A stretch of DNA of 64,000 nucleotides from Salipiger abyssi (GTDB lineage Bacteria; Pseudomonadota; Alphaproteobacteria; Rhodobacterales; Rhodobacteraceae), in assembly GCF_001975705.1 (NCBI RefSeq), contig NZ_CP015093.1, forward strand, positions 3,294,501 through 3,358,500, given 5' to 3'. A model generated the notes under the pieces. That model was not told where the DNA came from. It worked only from the letters and a program-made list of their open reading frames with translations, and ran no database searches. A program made the position numbers and the translations under genes. Shown here piece after piece: positions 47,025 to 55,803 of this stretch. How positions within the stretch are numbered: position 1 is the first letter of the stretch; every line of letters begins with the position of its first letter.

Positions 47025-48013
47025 AATTCGGCCCCGTTCCCCTGGCCGATGCGGTTGGCGGCGTACTGGCGCATTCCGTCGAGCTGCCGGACGGGCGGCT
47101 GCGCAAGGGCAGGGTGATCGCGGCGGAGGATCTGGCGCGGATCGAGGCGGCGGGGCTGCGCGAGCTGGTGGTAGCGCGGCTGGCGCCCGGCGATGTGGGC
47201 GAGGACGACGCCGCCGCGCGGCTGGCGCGGGCGCTGGTGCCCGATCCGGAGGCGGCGGGACTGCGGCTCGGCAAGGCGGCGACGGGGCGGGTGAACCTCT
47301 TCAGCGAGCGCATCGGGGTGATCGAGATCGACGCCGCCCGCATCGACGCGGTGAATGCGATACATCCGATGATCACCGTCGCGACGCTGCGCCCCTGGGC
47401 GCGGCTGCCCTCGCGCGGCATGGTGGCGACGATCAAGATCATCTCCTACGCGGTGCCCGGCGCGGCGCTGGAAGCGGCGTGCAAGGCGGCCTCCGATGCG
47501 CTGCGCCTGCGCCCGGTGCGCTACGGCTCGGCGCAGCTCATCGAGACGGTGATCGGCGGCAAACCGCATCCCGACAAGGGCCGCCGCTCGGTCGAGGCGC
47601 GGCTGACGCGGATGGGCGTTGAGCCGACCCAGGGCGCCGAGGTGCCGCATGACAGCGCCGCGCTGGCGGCGGCGATTGCCGCCTCGCCGGCGGAGGTTGT
47701 GCTGATCCTGACCGGCTCGGCGACCTCGGATCTGCACGACACCGCCCCCGAGGCGCTGCGCGCGGCGGGCGGGACCGTCACCCATTTCGGCATGCCGGTG
47801 GATCCGGGCAACCTGCTGTTTTTCGGCGAGATCGGCGGCAAGCCGGTGATCGGCCTGCCGGGATGCGCCCGCTCGCCGGCGCTGAACGGCGCCGACTGGG
47901 TGCTGGAGCGCATTCTCTGCGGTGTCGAGGTGACCTCGCGCGACATCATGGGCATGGGGGTGGGCGGTCTGCTCAAGGAACCGCCCTCGCGCCCGCGCCC
48001 GCGCGAAGGCTGA
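47021..48013 (+). CDS. Molybdopterin-binding protein (MoeA/CoxF-like)
   Basis: A 330-residue protein with a MoCF_biosynth domain. It begins KFGPVPLADAVGGVLAHSVELPDGRLRKGRVI, similar to MoeA-type domains, and the C-terminal half carries VVLILTGSATSDLHDTAPEALRAAGGTVTHFGMPVDPGNLLFFG with GLPGCARSPALNG. Related proteins are often fused to a MobA-like cytidylyl/nucleotidyltransferase domain; that domain is absent here, as the gene stops after KEPPSRPRPREG. It probably prepares the cofactor for an XdhC-dependent enzyme. Overlap with the XdhC gene is 4 nt. Confidence 0.87.
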   Translation: MKFGPVPLADAVGGVLAHSVELPDGRLRKGRVIAAEDLARIEAAGLRELVVARLAPGDVGEDDAAARLARALVPDPEAAGLRLGKAATGRVNLFSERIGVIEIDAARIDAVNAIHPMITVATLRPWARLPSRGMVATIKIISYAVPGAALEAACKAASDALRLRPVRYGSAQLIETVIGGKPHPDKGRRSVEARLTRMGVEPTQGAEVPHDSAALAAAIAASPAEVVLILTGSATSDLHDTAPEALRAAGGTVTHFGMPVDPGNLLFFGEIGGKPVIGLPGCARSPALNGADWVLERILCGVEVTSRDIMGMGVGGLLKEPPSRPRPREG

Positions 48014-48098
48014 TTCCCCGCGCAGGGCAGGTGGCCGCGCGGGGCATCTGACGGGCGGCGCCACGCGCCGTGCCCGGAGCAGCGACGGGGTGCCCTGC

Positions 48099-48130
48099 AA
48101 AAAAGAAAACCCGCCGGCGATGCGGCGGGT
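48099..48130 (-). terminator. Intrinsic terminator of infC
   Basis: Read on the minus strand, ACCCGCCG-loop-CGGCGGGT is followed by TTTTCTTTTTT. The stem is 8 bp (48109-48116 with 48123-48130) and the T tract spans about 48099-48108, starting 27 bp after the infC stop. A textbook rho-independent terminator. Confidence 0.9.
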
Positions 48131-48156
48131 CGTTCCTTTTGCCAGGGGCTCGGCGC

Positions 48157-48702
48157 TTATTTGGCGAGCGGTCCGATCATCATGATCATCTGGCGGCCTT
48201 CCATCTTGGGCATGTTCTCGACCTTGCCCAGATCCTTGACGTCCTCGGCCACGCGCTCGAGCAGTTCGCGCCCGAGATTCTGGTGCGCCATCTCGCGGCC
48301 GCGGAACCGCAGGGTGATCTTTACCTTGTCGCCATTTTCGAGGAATTTGAAGACGTTACGCATCTTGACGTCATAGTCGTGCGTGTCCGTGCCGGGGCGG
48401 AACTTGACCTCTTTGACCTCGATGATCTTCTGCTTCTTGCGGGCTTCGGATTCCCGCTTCTGCTGTTCGTATTTGAACTTGCCGAAATCCATGATCTTGC
48501 AGACGGGCGGATTCGCGTTGGGCGAGATCTCGACAAGATCCAGCCCCGCCTGCTCTGCGAGTTCCATCGCACGGCGCGGCTGCTGAACGCCCAGGTTTTC
48601 GCCCTCGGCGCCGATCAGGCGGATTTCGGGGGCCCGGATACGGTCGTTGACGCGGGGGCCGGTGTCGCGCGTGGGGGGCGCGTTGTGAGGTCTGCGGGCT
48701 AT
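48157..48702 (-). CDS. infC: Translation initiation factor IF-3 with AUA start codon
   Basis: A 181-residue protein. N-terminal [22 protein letters not shown] and the central [29 protein letters not shown] match IF-3, and the C-domain has [21 protein letters not shown] and [16 protein letters not shown]. The frame starts ...DT-I-ARRPHN: the position homologous to the Met is ATA at 48702-48700, with AAAAGGA about 6 nt upstream. There is no ATG, GTG or TTG near it in frame. Non-canonical infC start codons (AUU, AUA, AUC) are known and let IF-3 repress its own translation, so this ATA is probably functional. IF-3 prevents premature 70S formation and proofreads initiator tRNA. Confidence 0.94.
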   Translation of the reverse strand: MARRPHNAPPTRDTGPRVNDRIRAPEIRLIGAEGENLGVQQPRRAMELAEQAGLDLVEISPNANPPVCKIMDFGKFKYEQQKRESEARKKQKIIEVKEVKFRPGTDTHDYDVKMRNVFKFLENGDKVKITLRFRGREMAHQNLGRELLERVAEDVKDLGKVENMPKMEGRQMIMMIGPLAK

Positions 48703-48898
48703 GGTATCGGTCCTTTTTCCGTGAAGACTTTGGAGGCGCAAAATAAGCTTGGCCCTTCGGTGTTTCAAGCGCCAAATCCGCGGAACCATGCCTATGGCAC
48801 GCGAGTTCCCCTTGTACTCCATGCAACCGCAATGCACATCCGGGAACTCAAGGGGCAGGAACCGCTGCCGCGCAAGCCATAGAAGGGGGCAATACAAT

Positions 48899-49804
48899 AT
48901 GAAGAAACTGATTCTTGTTCTTGTCGCGCTGGTCGTCCTGGGCGGGATCGCCTGGACACTGCAAGGCGTGCCGTCCGGAGAGGACATGAGCGAAACGGAA
49001 GCGGCGCCGGTGGAAGTGGAAGAGGCCGAAACCGCAGCCGAAGAGACCGTCGAGGACGCCGCAGACGATATGTCGGACGCCGCAGAGACCGCCACCGAGA
49101 CGGCAGAAGAGGCGGTGGACAATGCTGCCGAGGCCGCCAGTGACGCGGCTGCGCAGGCCGAGGCTGCCGCGAATGAGGCGGCGGATGCGGTGCGTGAGGC
49201 CGTGGAAGATGCCGCCAACGCTGCCGAAGAGGCAGGCGAAGCCGCCGCCGACACCGCAGGCGATGCCGTGGACGCGGTCAATGAGGCTGCCGAGGATATG
49301 ATCGAGAGCATCACCGGCGCCGAAGACACCGCCACCGAGGAGGCCGCGGAAGCTGCCGCCCAGGCGACCGATGCGGCTGCCGAGGCTGCGGACAGCGCGG
49401 AAACCGCGGCAGAGAACGCTGCGGATGCCGCCTCCGACACCGCCGCCGAGACGGCTGAAGGCGCGGCCGAAATGGCCGAAGACGCTGCCGAAAGCGCCGA
49501 AAGCGCGGCCGACACCGTGGTCGACGATGCCACCGAGGCAACCGAAGGCGCCGCTGACAGCGCCGCAGAAGCGACCGAGACCGGCGAGGCGGCGACTGCC
49601 GCAACGGAAGAGAGCGCTGCCGATGCGCCCGAGATGCTCACCGTCGACGGGTTCGATTACGACCGCGTCATCGACTATGTGGATAATTCCGACCTTAGCC
49701 CGGTCGTGAAGGCCACCACGAAGACGACGCTTGAGCAGGTGCGCGACAATCCCGCGCTGCTCGAAGCCGCGCTTGAAAAGCTGCGTGAGCAGCTGGGCAT
49801 GTAA
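48899..49804 (+). CDS. Ala/Glu-rich membrane-anchored repetitive protein
   Basis: A 301-residue protein. ATG 48899 is preceded by AGAAGGGGGC; the upstream in-frame ATG at 48749 is not supported. The N-terminus [21 protein letters not shown] is an uncleaved anchor or signal. Residues about 40-240 are a long string of AAEAAxxAA-type 11- to 15-residue units rich in Ala, Glu, Asp and Thr, which should form an extended, acidic amphipathic helix like LEA or apolipoprotein proteins. The C-terminal 50 residues ([20 protein letters not shown]...) are a non-repetitive domain. Function unknown; a periplasmic spacer or membrane-surface helix is an inference. Strong terminator follows. Confidence 0.8.
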   Translation: MKKLILVLVALVVLGGIAWTLQGVPSGEDMSETEAAPVEVEEAETAAEETVEDAADDMSDAAETATETAEEAVDNAAEAASDAAAQAEAAANEAADAVREAVEDAANAAEEAGEAAADTAGDAVDAVNEAAEDMIESITGAEDTATEEAAEAAAQATDAAAEAADSAETAAENAADAASDTAAETAEGAAEMAEDAAESAESAADTVVDDATEATEGAADSAAEATETGEAATAATEESAADAPEMLTVDGFDYDRVIDYVDNSDLSPVVKATTKTTLEQVRDNPALLEAALEKLREQLGM

Positions 49805-49828
49805 GACGCCGCAAAGCGTCAAACGACA

Positions 49829-49860
49829 AACGCCGCGCAATTCCTTGCGCGGCGTTTTTT
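49829..49860. terminator. Bidirectional intrinsic terminator
   Basis: AACGCCGCGCAA-TTCC-TTGCGCGGCGTT is a 12-bp perfect stem with a 4-nt loop, followed on the plus strand by TTTT. It lies between the Ala-rich gene and the convergent fpr; AACG on the other side gives the minus strand a short T run as well. Confidence 0.92.
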
Positions 49861-49879
49861 CTTGGGCAGCGATATGTCC

Positions 49880-50749
49880 TCAGTCGAGGAAGGCCTTTTC
49901 CACCACGTAATGCTTGGGATCGGAATTGGCGCCTTCCTCCAGCCCGTAATCCTCCAGCATCTCTTTCAGTTCGAGATTGAAGGCGAGGTTGCCGCAGATC
50001 ATCGCGCGGTCGGTTTCGGCATTGAGCGGCTCCACCCCCAAATCGGCAAAGGCCTCACCCGAGCGCATCAGATCGGTGATGCGGCCCATCTTGGCGCTCT
50101 CTTCGCGGGTGGTGGTGGGGTAATACTTGATCTTCTTCCAGAAGCCCTCGCCGATCACCTCGTTCAGCAGCTCGTCGTCCTTGAGGCTTTCGATCAGCTC
50201 GGCGCCGTATTGCAGCTCGCCCGCCTCGCGGCAGGTATGGGTGATGATGACCTCGTCGTAATCCTCATAGGTCTGCGGCTCGCGCAGCAGCGAGGCGAAG
50301 GGGGCGAAACCGGTGCCGGTGGCGAAGAACCAGATGCGCTTGCCGGGCAGCAGAGCGTCATGCACCAGCGTGCCCACGGGCTTGGGCCGCAGGATGATCT
50401 GGTCGCCCACCTTGATGTGCTGGAGCTTCGAGGTCAGCGGGCCGTCCTGCACCTTGATCGAGTAGAATTCCAGCTCTTCGTCCCAGGAGGGGGAGGCAAT
50501 GGAATAGGCGCGCAGCAGCGGCTTCTGCTTGCCGGTCTCGGGGTGCGGATCGCCCATCAGGCCGATCATCACGAATTCGCCCGAGCGGAAGCGCAGCGAC
50601 GCGGGGCGCGTCACGCGGAACGAGAACAGGCGGTCGGTCCAGTGCTTGACCGCTGTGACGGTCTGGGCATCGGGCAGCACCATCTTTTTCGGCGCTTCGG
50701 CATTGGCGGCGTTGGCGTTGGTGTCGGTCACGGGCGTCATCTCGGTCAT
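49880..50749 (-). CDS. fpr: Ferredoxin--NADP(+) reductase
   Basis: A 289-residue FAD enzyme (from ATG 50749; ATG 50773 or 50788 would add 8 or 13 residues). FAD motif RAYSIASPSWDEE (about residues 79-91), then GTLVHDALLPGKRIWFFATGTGFAPFASLL with the NADP-binding GTGFAPF (about 139-145), and the C-terminal VVEKAFLD. It transfers electrons between NADPH and ferredoxin or flavodoxin, probably supplying sulfite reductase, since it lies at the end of the cysI-cysH-DUF934 operon. It has its own candidate promoter (50821-50826). Confidence 0.95.
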   Translation of the reverse strand: MTEMTPVTDTNANAANAEAPKKMVLPDAQTVTAVKHWTDRLFSFRVTRPASLRFRSGEFVMIGLMGDPHPETGKQKPLLRAYSIASPSWDEELEFYSIKVQDGPLTSKLQHIKVGDQIILRPKPVGTLVHDALLPGKRIWFFATGTGFAPFASLLREPQTYEDYDEVIITHTCREAGELQYGAELIESLKDDELLNEVIGEGFWKKIKYYPTTTREESAKMGRITDLMRSGEAFADLGVEPLNAETDRAMICGNLAFNLELKEMLEDYGLEEGANSDPKHYVVEKAFLD

Positions 50750-50820
50750 GGCTGATGTCTCGGGCGCGTGCATGCCTATCGTTCGCACACAAACGAAACC
50801 CGAGTCCTTTTCTAGGGTGT

Positions 50821-50849
50821 ATTATATGATTTTGAAAGGCGACTTAACC
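50821..50849 (-). promoter_or_regulatory. Candidate sigma-70 promoter for fpr
   Basis: On the minus strand a perfect TATAAT (50826-50821) sits about 72 bp upstream of the fpr start. The -35 position 17 bp before it reads GGTTAA, weak. It would let fpr be expressed separately from the upstream sulfur operon, whose last gene stops at 50844. Confidence 0.45.
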
Positions 50850-51224
50850 GCGCAGACGGCTTTGATAGTCGTGTTGCCGCCAATTTGATCGGAACTGCCA
50901 GTCCGCCTCGGGCTGGCGCGCGGCCAGCTCGTCGGAGATTTCGACATCGTCAAACCCCGCGCGGCGCGCCATGGTGTATTGATCGGCGATCACATGGCCG
51001 CGCGCGCGCAGCCGTCCGTCATAGCCGCGTAGCCGCAGCAGCCGCGCCAGGGTAAAGCCGCGCCCGTCGGCGAAGCTGGGAAAGTCGATGCGGATCATCT
51101 CGACGCCCGGAGCGATCTCCAGCGCCGCCGGATCGGTGTCGGAGGCCAGGTCGAGCGTGGCACCCTCCCGGTCCTGATCCCAGTCGTCGGGGCCGAAGCC
51201 CGCATCAGTCACGATAACGCTCAT
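50844..51224 (-). CDS. DUF934 family protein (sulfate assimilation)
   Basis: A 126-residue protein beginning MSVIVTDAGFGPDDWDQD and containing VEMIRIDFPSFADGRGFTLARLLRLRGYDGRLRARGHVIADQYTMARRAGFDDVEI, the DUF934 core. The family is tightly linked to sulfite reductase and PAPS reductase in proteobacteria, and its biochemical role is not established. ATG 51224 overlaps the cysH stop by 4 nt. It is the last gene before fpr. Confidence 0.92.
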   Translation of the reverse strand: MSVIVTDAGFGPDDWDQDREGATLDLASDTDPAALEIAPGVEMIRIDFPSFADGRGFTLARLLRLRGYDGRLRARGHVIADQYTMARRAGFDDVEISDELAARQPEADWQFRSNWRQHDYQSRLRG

Positions 51225-52036
51225 GTGCTCGGTCCTTTGGTTTCTTCGGCATCCTCGCCGGGCCGCACCATGCGGCCATTGACGAAATGGATGCCGCATT
51301 CCTGTTTGTCCTCGCCGCGCCAGCGCCCGGCGCGCGGGTCTTCGCCCTCGGCCACCGGCGAGGTGCAGGGCGCACAGCCGATCGACGGATACCCCCTGGC
51401 CACCAGCGGGTGCCGGGGCAGGCGGTTCTCGTCCATATAGGCGCGCACATCCTCGGGCGCCCAATGCGCCAGCGGATTGACCTTGATGCGGCCGGTTTCC
51501 TCTTCGAGCTCGAAGAATTCCAGCGCCGCGCGGGTGGTCGACTGAAAGCGCTTGCGCCCGGTGATCCAGCCGTCGAAGCCCTGAAGCGCCTGTTCCAGCG
51601 GCACGGTCTTGCGCAGCGCGCAGCAGGCATCGGTGCTGGTCAGGCGCAGGTCGTCATTCGGGTCGCGCTCGCGCAGCAGCATCTCGTCGGTGCGCAACAC
51701 GCGCAGATCCTGAAGCTGCAGCCGCTCGGCCACCTCCTGCTGATAGGCCAGCGTCTCGGGAAAGAGCAGCCGGGTGTCGATGAACAGCACCGGCGTCTTG
51801 CGCTCGACCATGGCCACCAGATGCAGCAGCACCACCGATTCCGCGCCGAAGGAGGAGACCAGCGCGATCTGCCCGGCCTCGGGGTCGCGCAGGGCGCCCT
51901 CGAGCACCGAGACCGCGCCGTGATGCCGGTAGCGCGCATTCAGCGCATCGACCCGGCCATGCAGGTCCCGCAACTCCTCGACGCTGCGCGCGGGCGCGCC
52001 TCCGGCGGGAGTATTTGCAGAAAGATGAAAGGTCAT
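51221..52036 (-). CDS. cysH: Phosphoadenylyl-sulfate (or adenylyl-sulfate) reductase
   Basis: A 271-residue CysH-family enzyme that reduces PAPS or APS to sulfite. The PAPS reductase fold is visible: ALVSSFGAESVVLLHLV (P-loop-like), LFIDTRLLFPETLAYQQEV, DACCALRKTVPLE and GIHFVNG. Cys pairs CC (DACCA) and CAPC (IGCAPCTSP) are those of the 4Fe-4S APS-type reductases, so APS is a likely substrate. Start MTFHLSANTPAGG at 52036 is the only good one, and its first codons lie inside a copy of the dispersed GAGTATTTGC element. Confidence 0.94.
   Translation of the reverse strand: MTFHLSANTPAGGAPARSVEELRDLHGRVDALNARYRHHGAVSVLEGALRDPEAGQIALVSSFGAESVVLLHLVAMVERKTPVLFIDTRLLFPETLAYQQEVAERLQLQDLRVLRTDEMLLRERDPNDDLRLTSTDACCALRKTVPLEQALQGFDGWITGRKRFQSTTRAALEFFELEEETGRIKVNPLAHWAPEDVRAYMDENRLPRHPLVARGYPSIGCAPCTSPVAEGEDPRAGRWRGEDKQECGIHFVNGRMVRPGEDAEETKGPST
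52009..52031 (+). repeat. GAGTATTTGC...GATGAAAG element overlapping the cysH start
   Basis: GAGTATTTGCAGAAAGATGA plus AAG, on the strand opposite to cysH, covers codons 2-9 of cysH (encoding FHLSANT read in the other direction). It is identical to the copy at 21851. Confidence 0.8.
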
Positions 52037-52040
52037 GCGC

Positions 52041-53714
<1,674 letters not shown>

Positions 53715-53729
53715 CTCGTCTGTCTCCCC

Positions 53730-53775
53730 GCAAATTCCTTTCAAGGAATTTGCAAATCTTTTCGAAAAGATTTGG
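53730..53775. repeat. Two abutting 24-bp palindromes inside the cys operon
   Basis: GCAAATTCCTTT-CAAGGAATTTGC (53730-53753) and GCAAATCTTTTCGAAAAGAT with TTGG (53752-53775) abut with a two-base overlap, the same layout as at 37020-37065. Here they lie between two genes read in the same direction (DUF2849 and cysI), so they may shape the mRNA or limit readthrough. Confidence 0.85.
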
Positions 53776-53783
53776 CGCGCGGC

Positions 53784-54083
53784 TCAGCCCTCGGCCTGTT
53801 TGCCATGCGCGTAGTTGGACGGGCCGGTGGCGCGGAACGTCTCGCGGAAATGCGTGGTCTGCGGACCCTCGTCGCTCGGTGCCACATCGGCGAGGTAGAC
53901 GCCGACCGCCTCGGCCTGGCGCGCCGAGGCGTCCAGCAGCCGGATCTGGGCCACGGCCTCGTCGGTCAGCACCTCGGCCTGCGACAGCGAGCGCACCCAG
54001 CTGTCATCGGCGGCGAGATAGATCACGTCGCCCTCGAGCAGCGCGTTGGCGGTGACCACCTTCGGGGTGAAGGGCTTGGGCAT
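53784..54083 (-). CDS. DUF2849 family protein (sulfite reductase-linked)
   Basis: A 99-residue protein. It matches DUF2849 by PKVVTANALLEGDVIYLAADDSWV, the VLTDEAVAQIRLLDASA helix and VYLADVAPSDEG, with a C-terminal HFRETFRATGPSNYA. The family occurs in alphaproteobacteria next to nitrite/sulfite reductase genes and is thought to act with them, but no activity is established. It overlaps the cobA-type methyltransferase by 1 nt (TGATG-like junction). Confidence 0.9.
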   Translation of the reverse strand: MPKPFTPKVVTANALLEGDVIYLAADDSWVRSLSQAEVLTDEAVAQIRLLDASARQAEAVGVYLADVAPSDEGPQTTHFRETFRATGPSNYAHGKQAEG

Positions 54084-54856
54084 CAGGAAACCTCCTGTCT
54101 TGCGATTGCGGCGGCGCGCGCGGCCTGCGGGGCGAGCCCCAGCAGCAGCACGGCGGGCCCGTCGAGCTGGGCCGCCTCGAGCGTGGCGGCGAGTGTGGCG
54201 AGGGTGGCGGGCAGCTGGCGCTCGTCGGCGCGCGAGGCGTTCTCCACCACGGTGACCGGGGTCATCGGGTCGGCGCCATGCATCATCAGCCGGCCTTGCA
54301 GGAAGCGCGCGGCGCGCTTGCCCATATAGATCGCGGCCACCGCGCCGGGGCGGGCGAGCGTGCGCCAGTCCTGTTCGGCAAAGCCCCTGACGTCATGCCC
54401 GGTGAGCAGCCGCAGATCGCTGTTGCGCCCGCGTCTGGTCATCGAGACGCCGAGGCTCGCTGCGGCGGCGGTGGCGGCGGTGAGGCCGGGGGTGACATGA
54501 TAGGGGATGCCGGCGGCGTCGAGCGCCTCGGTTTCTTCGTCGAGCCGGCCGAAGACGCCGGGATCGCCGGATTTCAGACGCACCACGCGGGCGCCGCCCC
54601 GGGCGTGCCCGATGATCAGCGCGTTGATCGCGTCCTGTTTCATCGAGGGGCCGAAGCCCTTCTTGCCGACCGGCACCAGGGTTGCGCTCTCTGACGCGAG
54701 ATCGAGGATCTCCTGCGGCACGAGCTGGTCGTGCAGCAGCACCTCGGCGGCCCCGATCAGCCGCATGGCGCGCAGGGTCAGCAGCTCCGGGTCGCCGGGG
54801 CCGGCGCCGACAAAGGCCACGTGGCCCTGGGGCAGAAGGGTCTGGGGTCGTGCCAT
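54083..54856 (-). CDS. cobA: Uroporphyrinogen-III C-methyltransferase
   Basis: A 257-residue SUMT that makes precorrin-2, the precursor of siroheme needed by CysI. SUMT signatures: VAFVGAGPGDPELLTLRAM (about residues 14-32), VRLKSGDPGVFGRLDEE (about 96-112), and the VTPGLTAATAAAASLGVSMTRRG region near 122-144. It lacks the CysG dehydrogenase/ferrochelatase half, so that step is done elsewhere. It is the first gene of the operon cobA-DUF2849-cysI-cysH-DUF934, divergent from the Lrp regulator. Confidence 0.94.
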   Translation of the reverse strand: MARPQTLLPQGHVAFVGAGPGDPELLTLRAMRLIGAAEVLLHDQLVPQEILDLASESATLVPVGKKGFGPSMKQDAINALIIGHARGGARVVRLKSGDPGVFGRLDEETEALDAAGIPYHVTPGLTAATAAAASLGVSMTRRGRNSDLRLLTGHDVRGFAEQDWRTLARPGAVAAIYMGKRAARFLQGRLMMHGADPMTPVTVVENASRADERQLPATLATLAATLEAAQLDGPAVLLLGLAPQAARAAAIARQEVS

Positions 54857-54939
54857 GGGGACGGCTCCGCGCTTGGGTGATGTGTTCGCCTAAATATAGG
54901 ATATTGTCCCGCTTTCTGGCTAGGAGGGGCGCTGCACTA

Positions 54940-54952
54940 AGAACTTTGTTCT
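54940..54952. promoter_or_regulatory. Palindrome in the cobA/Lrp divergent promoter region
   Basis: AGAAC-TTT-GTTCT, 5-bp perfect arms with a 3-bp spacer, lies in the 153-bp gap between the divergent sulfur operon and the Lrp/AsnC gene. It is a plausible binding site for the Lrp-type regulator, which usually binds near its own divergent gene. Confidence 0.45.
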
Positions 54953-55009
54953 GCTCACGCGCCGTGGTACGGAAATATATCTCGCTGCGCCGCAATATGG
55001 AGAAAGCCG

Positions 55010-55465
55010 ATGCAGATCGACGCGACCGACCGGAAAATCCTTCGCGAGCTTCAGCAGGACGCGGGTCGTTCGCTCGACGATATCGCCCGCGCGGTGGGCT
55101 CGTCCAAGACCCCGGTCTGGACCCGGATTCGAAAGCTGCGCGAGGCCGGCATCATCGGGCCGCAGGTGGTGATCGCCGATCCGGACAAGCTGGGCTTCGA
55201 GGCCTGTTTCTTTGTGCTGATCCGCACCTCCGAGCACGATTCCGACTGGCAGCAGCGCTTTCTCAACGCGGTGCGCGCCCGGCCCGAGGTGATGGAGGCG
55301 CACCGGCTGGCGGGCGATATCGACTATATCCTCAAGGTGCGGGTGCCGAACGCGCGCGCCTATGACGTGTTCTACCAGTCGCTGATTTCCGAGGTGAAGG
55401 TGCATAACGTCACGGCGCTGTTGTCGATGGAGGAGATCAAGGCGACGACGGCGCTGCCGGTGTAA
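55010..55465 (+). CDS. Lrp/AsnC family transcriptional regulator
   Basis: A 151-residue regulator: HTH domain MQIDATDRKILRELQQDAGRSLDDIARAVGSSKTPVWTRIRKLREAGII (residues 1-49), then the RAM ligand-binding domain with VMEAHRLAGDIDYILKVRVPNARAYDVFYQSLI. It starts 153 bp from the sulfur operon on the other strand, which suggests that it regulates it, perhaps in response to a sulfur amino acid. That is inference from position. Confidence 0.92.
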   Translation: MQIDATDRKILRELQQDAGRSLDDIARAVGSSKTPVWTRIRKLREAGIIGPQVVIADPDKLGFEACFFVLIRTSEHDSDWQQRFLNAVRARPEVMEAHRLAGDIDYILKVRVPNARAYDVFYQSLISEVKVHNVTALLSMEEIKATTALPV

Positions 55466-55509
55466 GGCCAGCGCTTGCGATGCGGCGCTGCGCGGGGCAG
55501 GGTGCGCGC

Positions 55510-55797
55510 ATGAGCGAGACATCTGCAAAACCCCGCGTGAGCATCACCTATTGTACCGGCTGCAACTGGCTCTTGCGCGCCGGCTGGATGGCGCAGGAGC
55601 TGCTCCAGACCTTTGGCGAAGAGCTGGGCGGGGTGACGCTGGTGCCGGGCTATGGCGGGGTCTATGAGATCTCGGTCGACGGCACGCTGCTCTGGGAGCG
55701 CAAGCGCGACGGCGGCTTTCCCGAACCCAAGGAGATCAAGCGCCGGCTGCGCGACGCCATCGCGCCGGAAAAGGATCTCGGCCATTCCGACCGCTGA
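55510..55797 (+). CDS. SelT/SelW/SelH (Rdx) family thioredoxin-like protein
   Basis: A 95-residue protein with the redox motif ITYCTGCNWLLRAGWMAQELL (CxxC near residues 16-19), the SelW-like fold and C-terminal GGFPEPKEIKRRLRDAI. In bacteria this family contains Cys instead of selenocysteine. Redox partner unknown. It follows the Lrp gene by about 44 bp on the same strand. Confidence 0.88.
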   Translation: MSETSAKPRVSITYCTGCNWLLRAGWMAQELLQTFGEELGGVTLVPGYGGVYEISVDGTLLWERKRDGGFPEPKEIKRRLRDAIAPEKDLGHSDR

Positions 55798-55803
55798 GGC
55801 GGC

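Noticed and set aside
48703..49641. Minus-strand Ala/Ser-rich frame running into infC
   Set aside because: It is the antisense of the repetitive Ala-rich gene; infC itself starts at the ATA at 48702.
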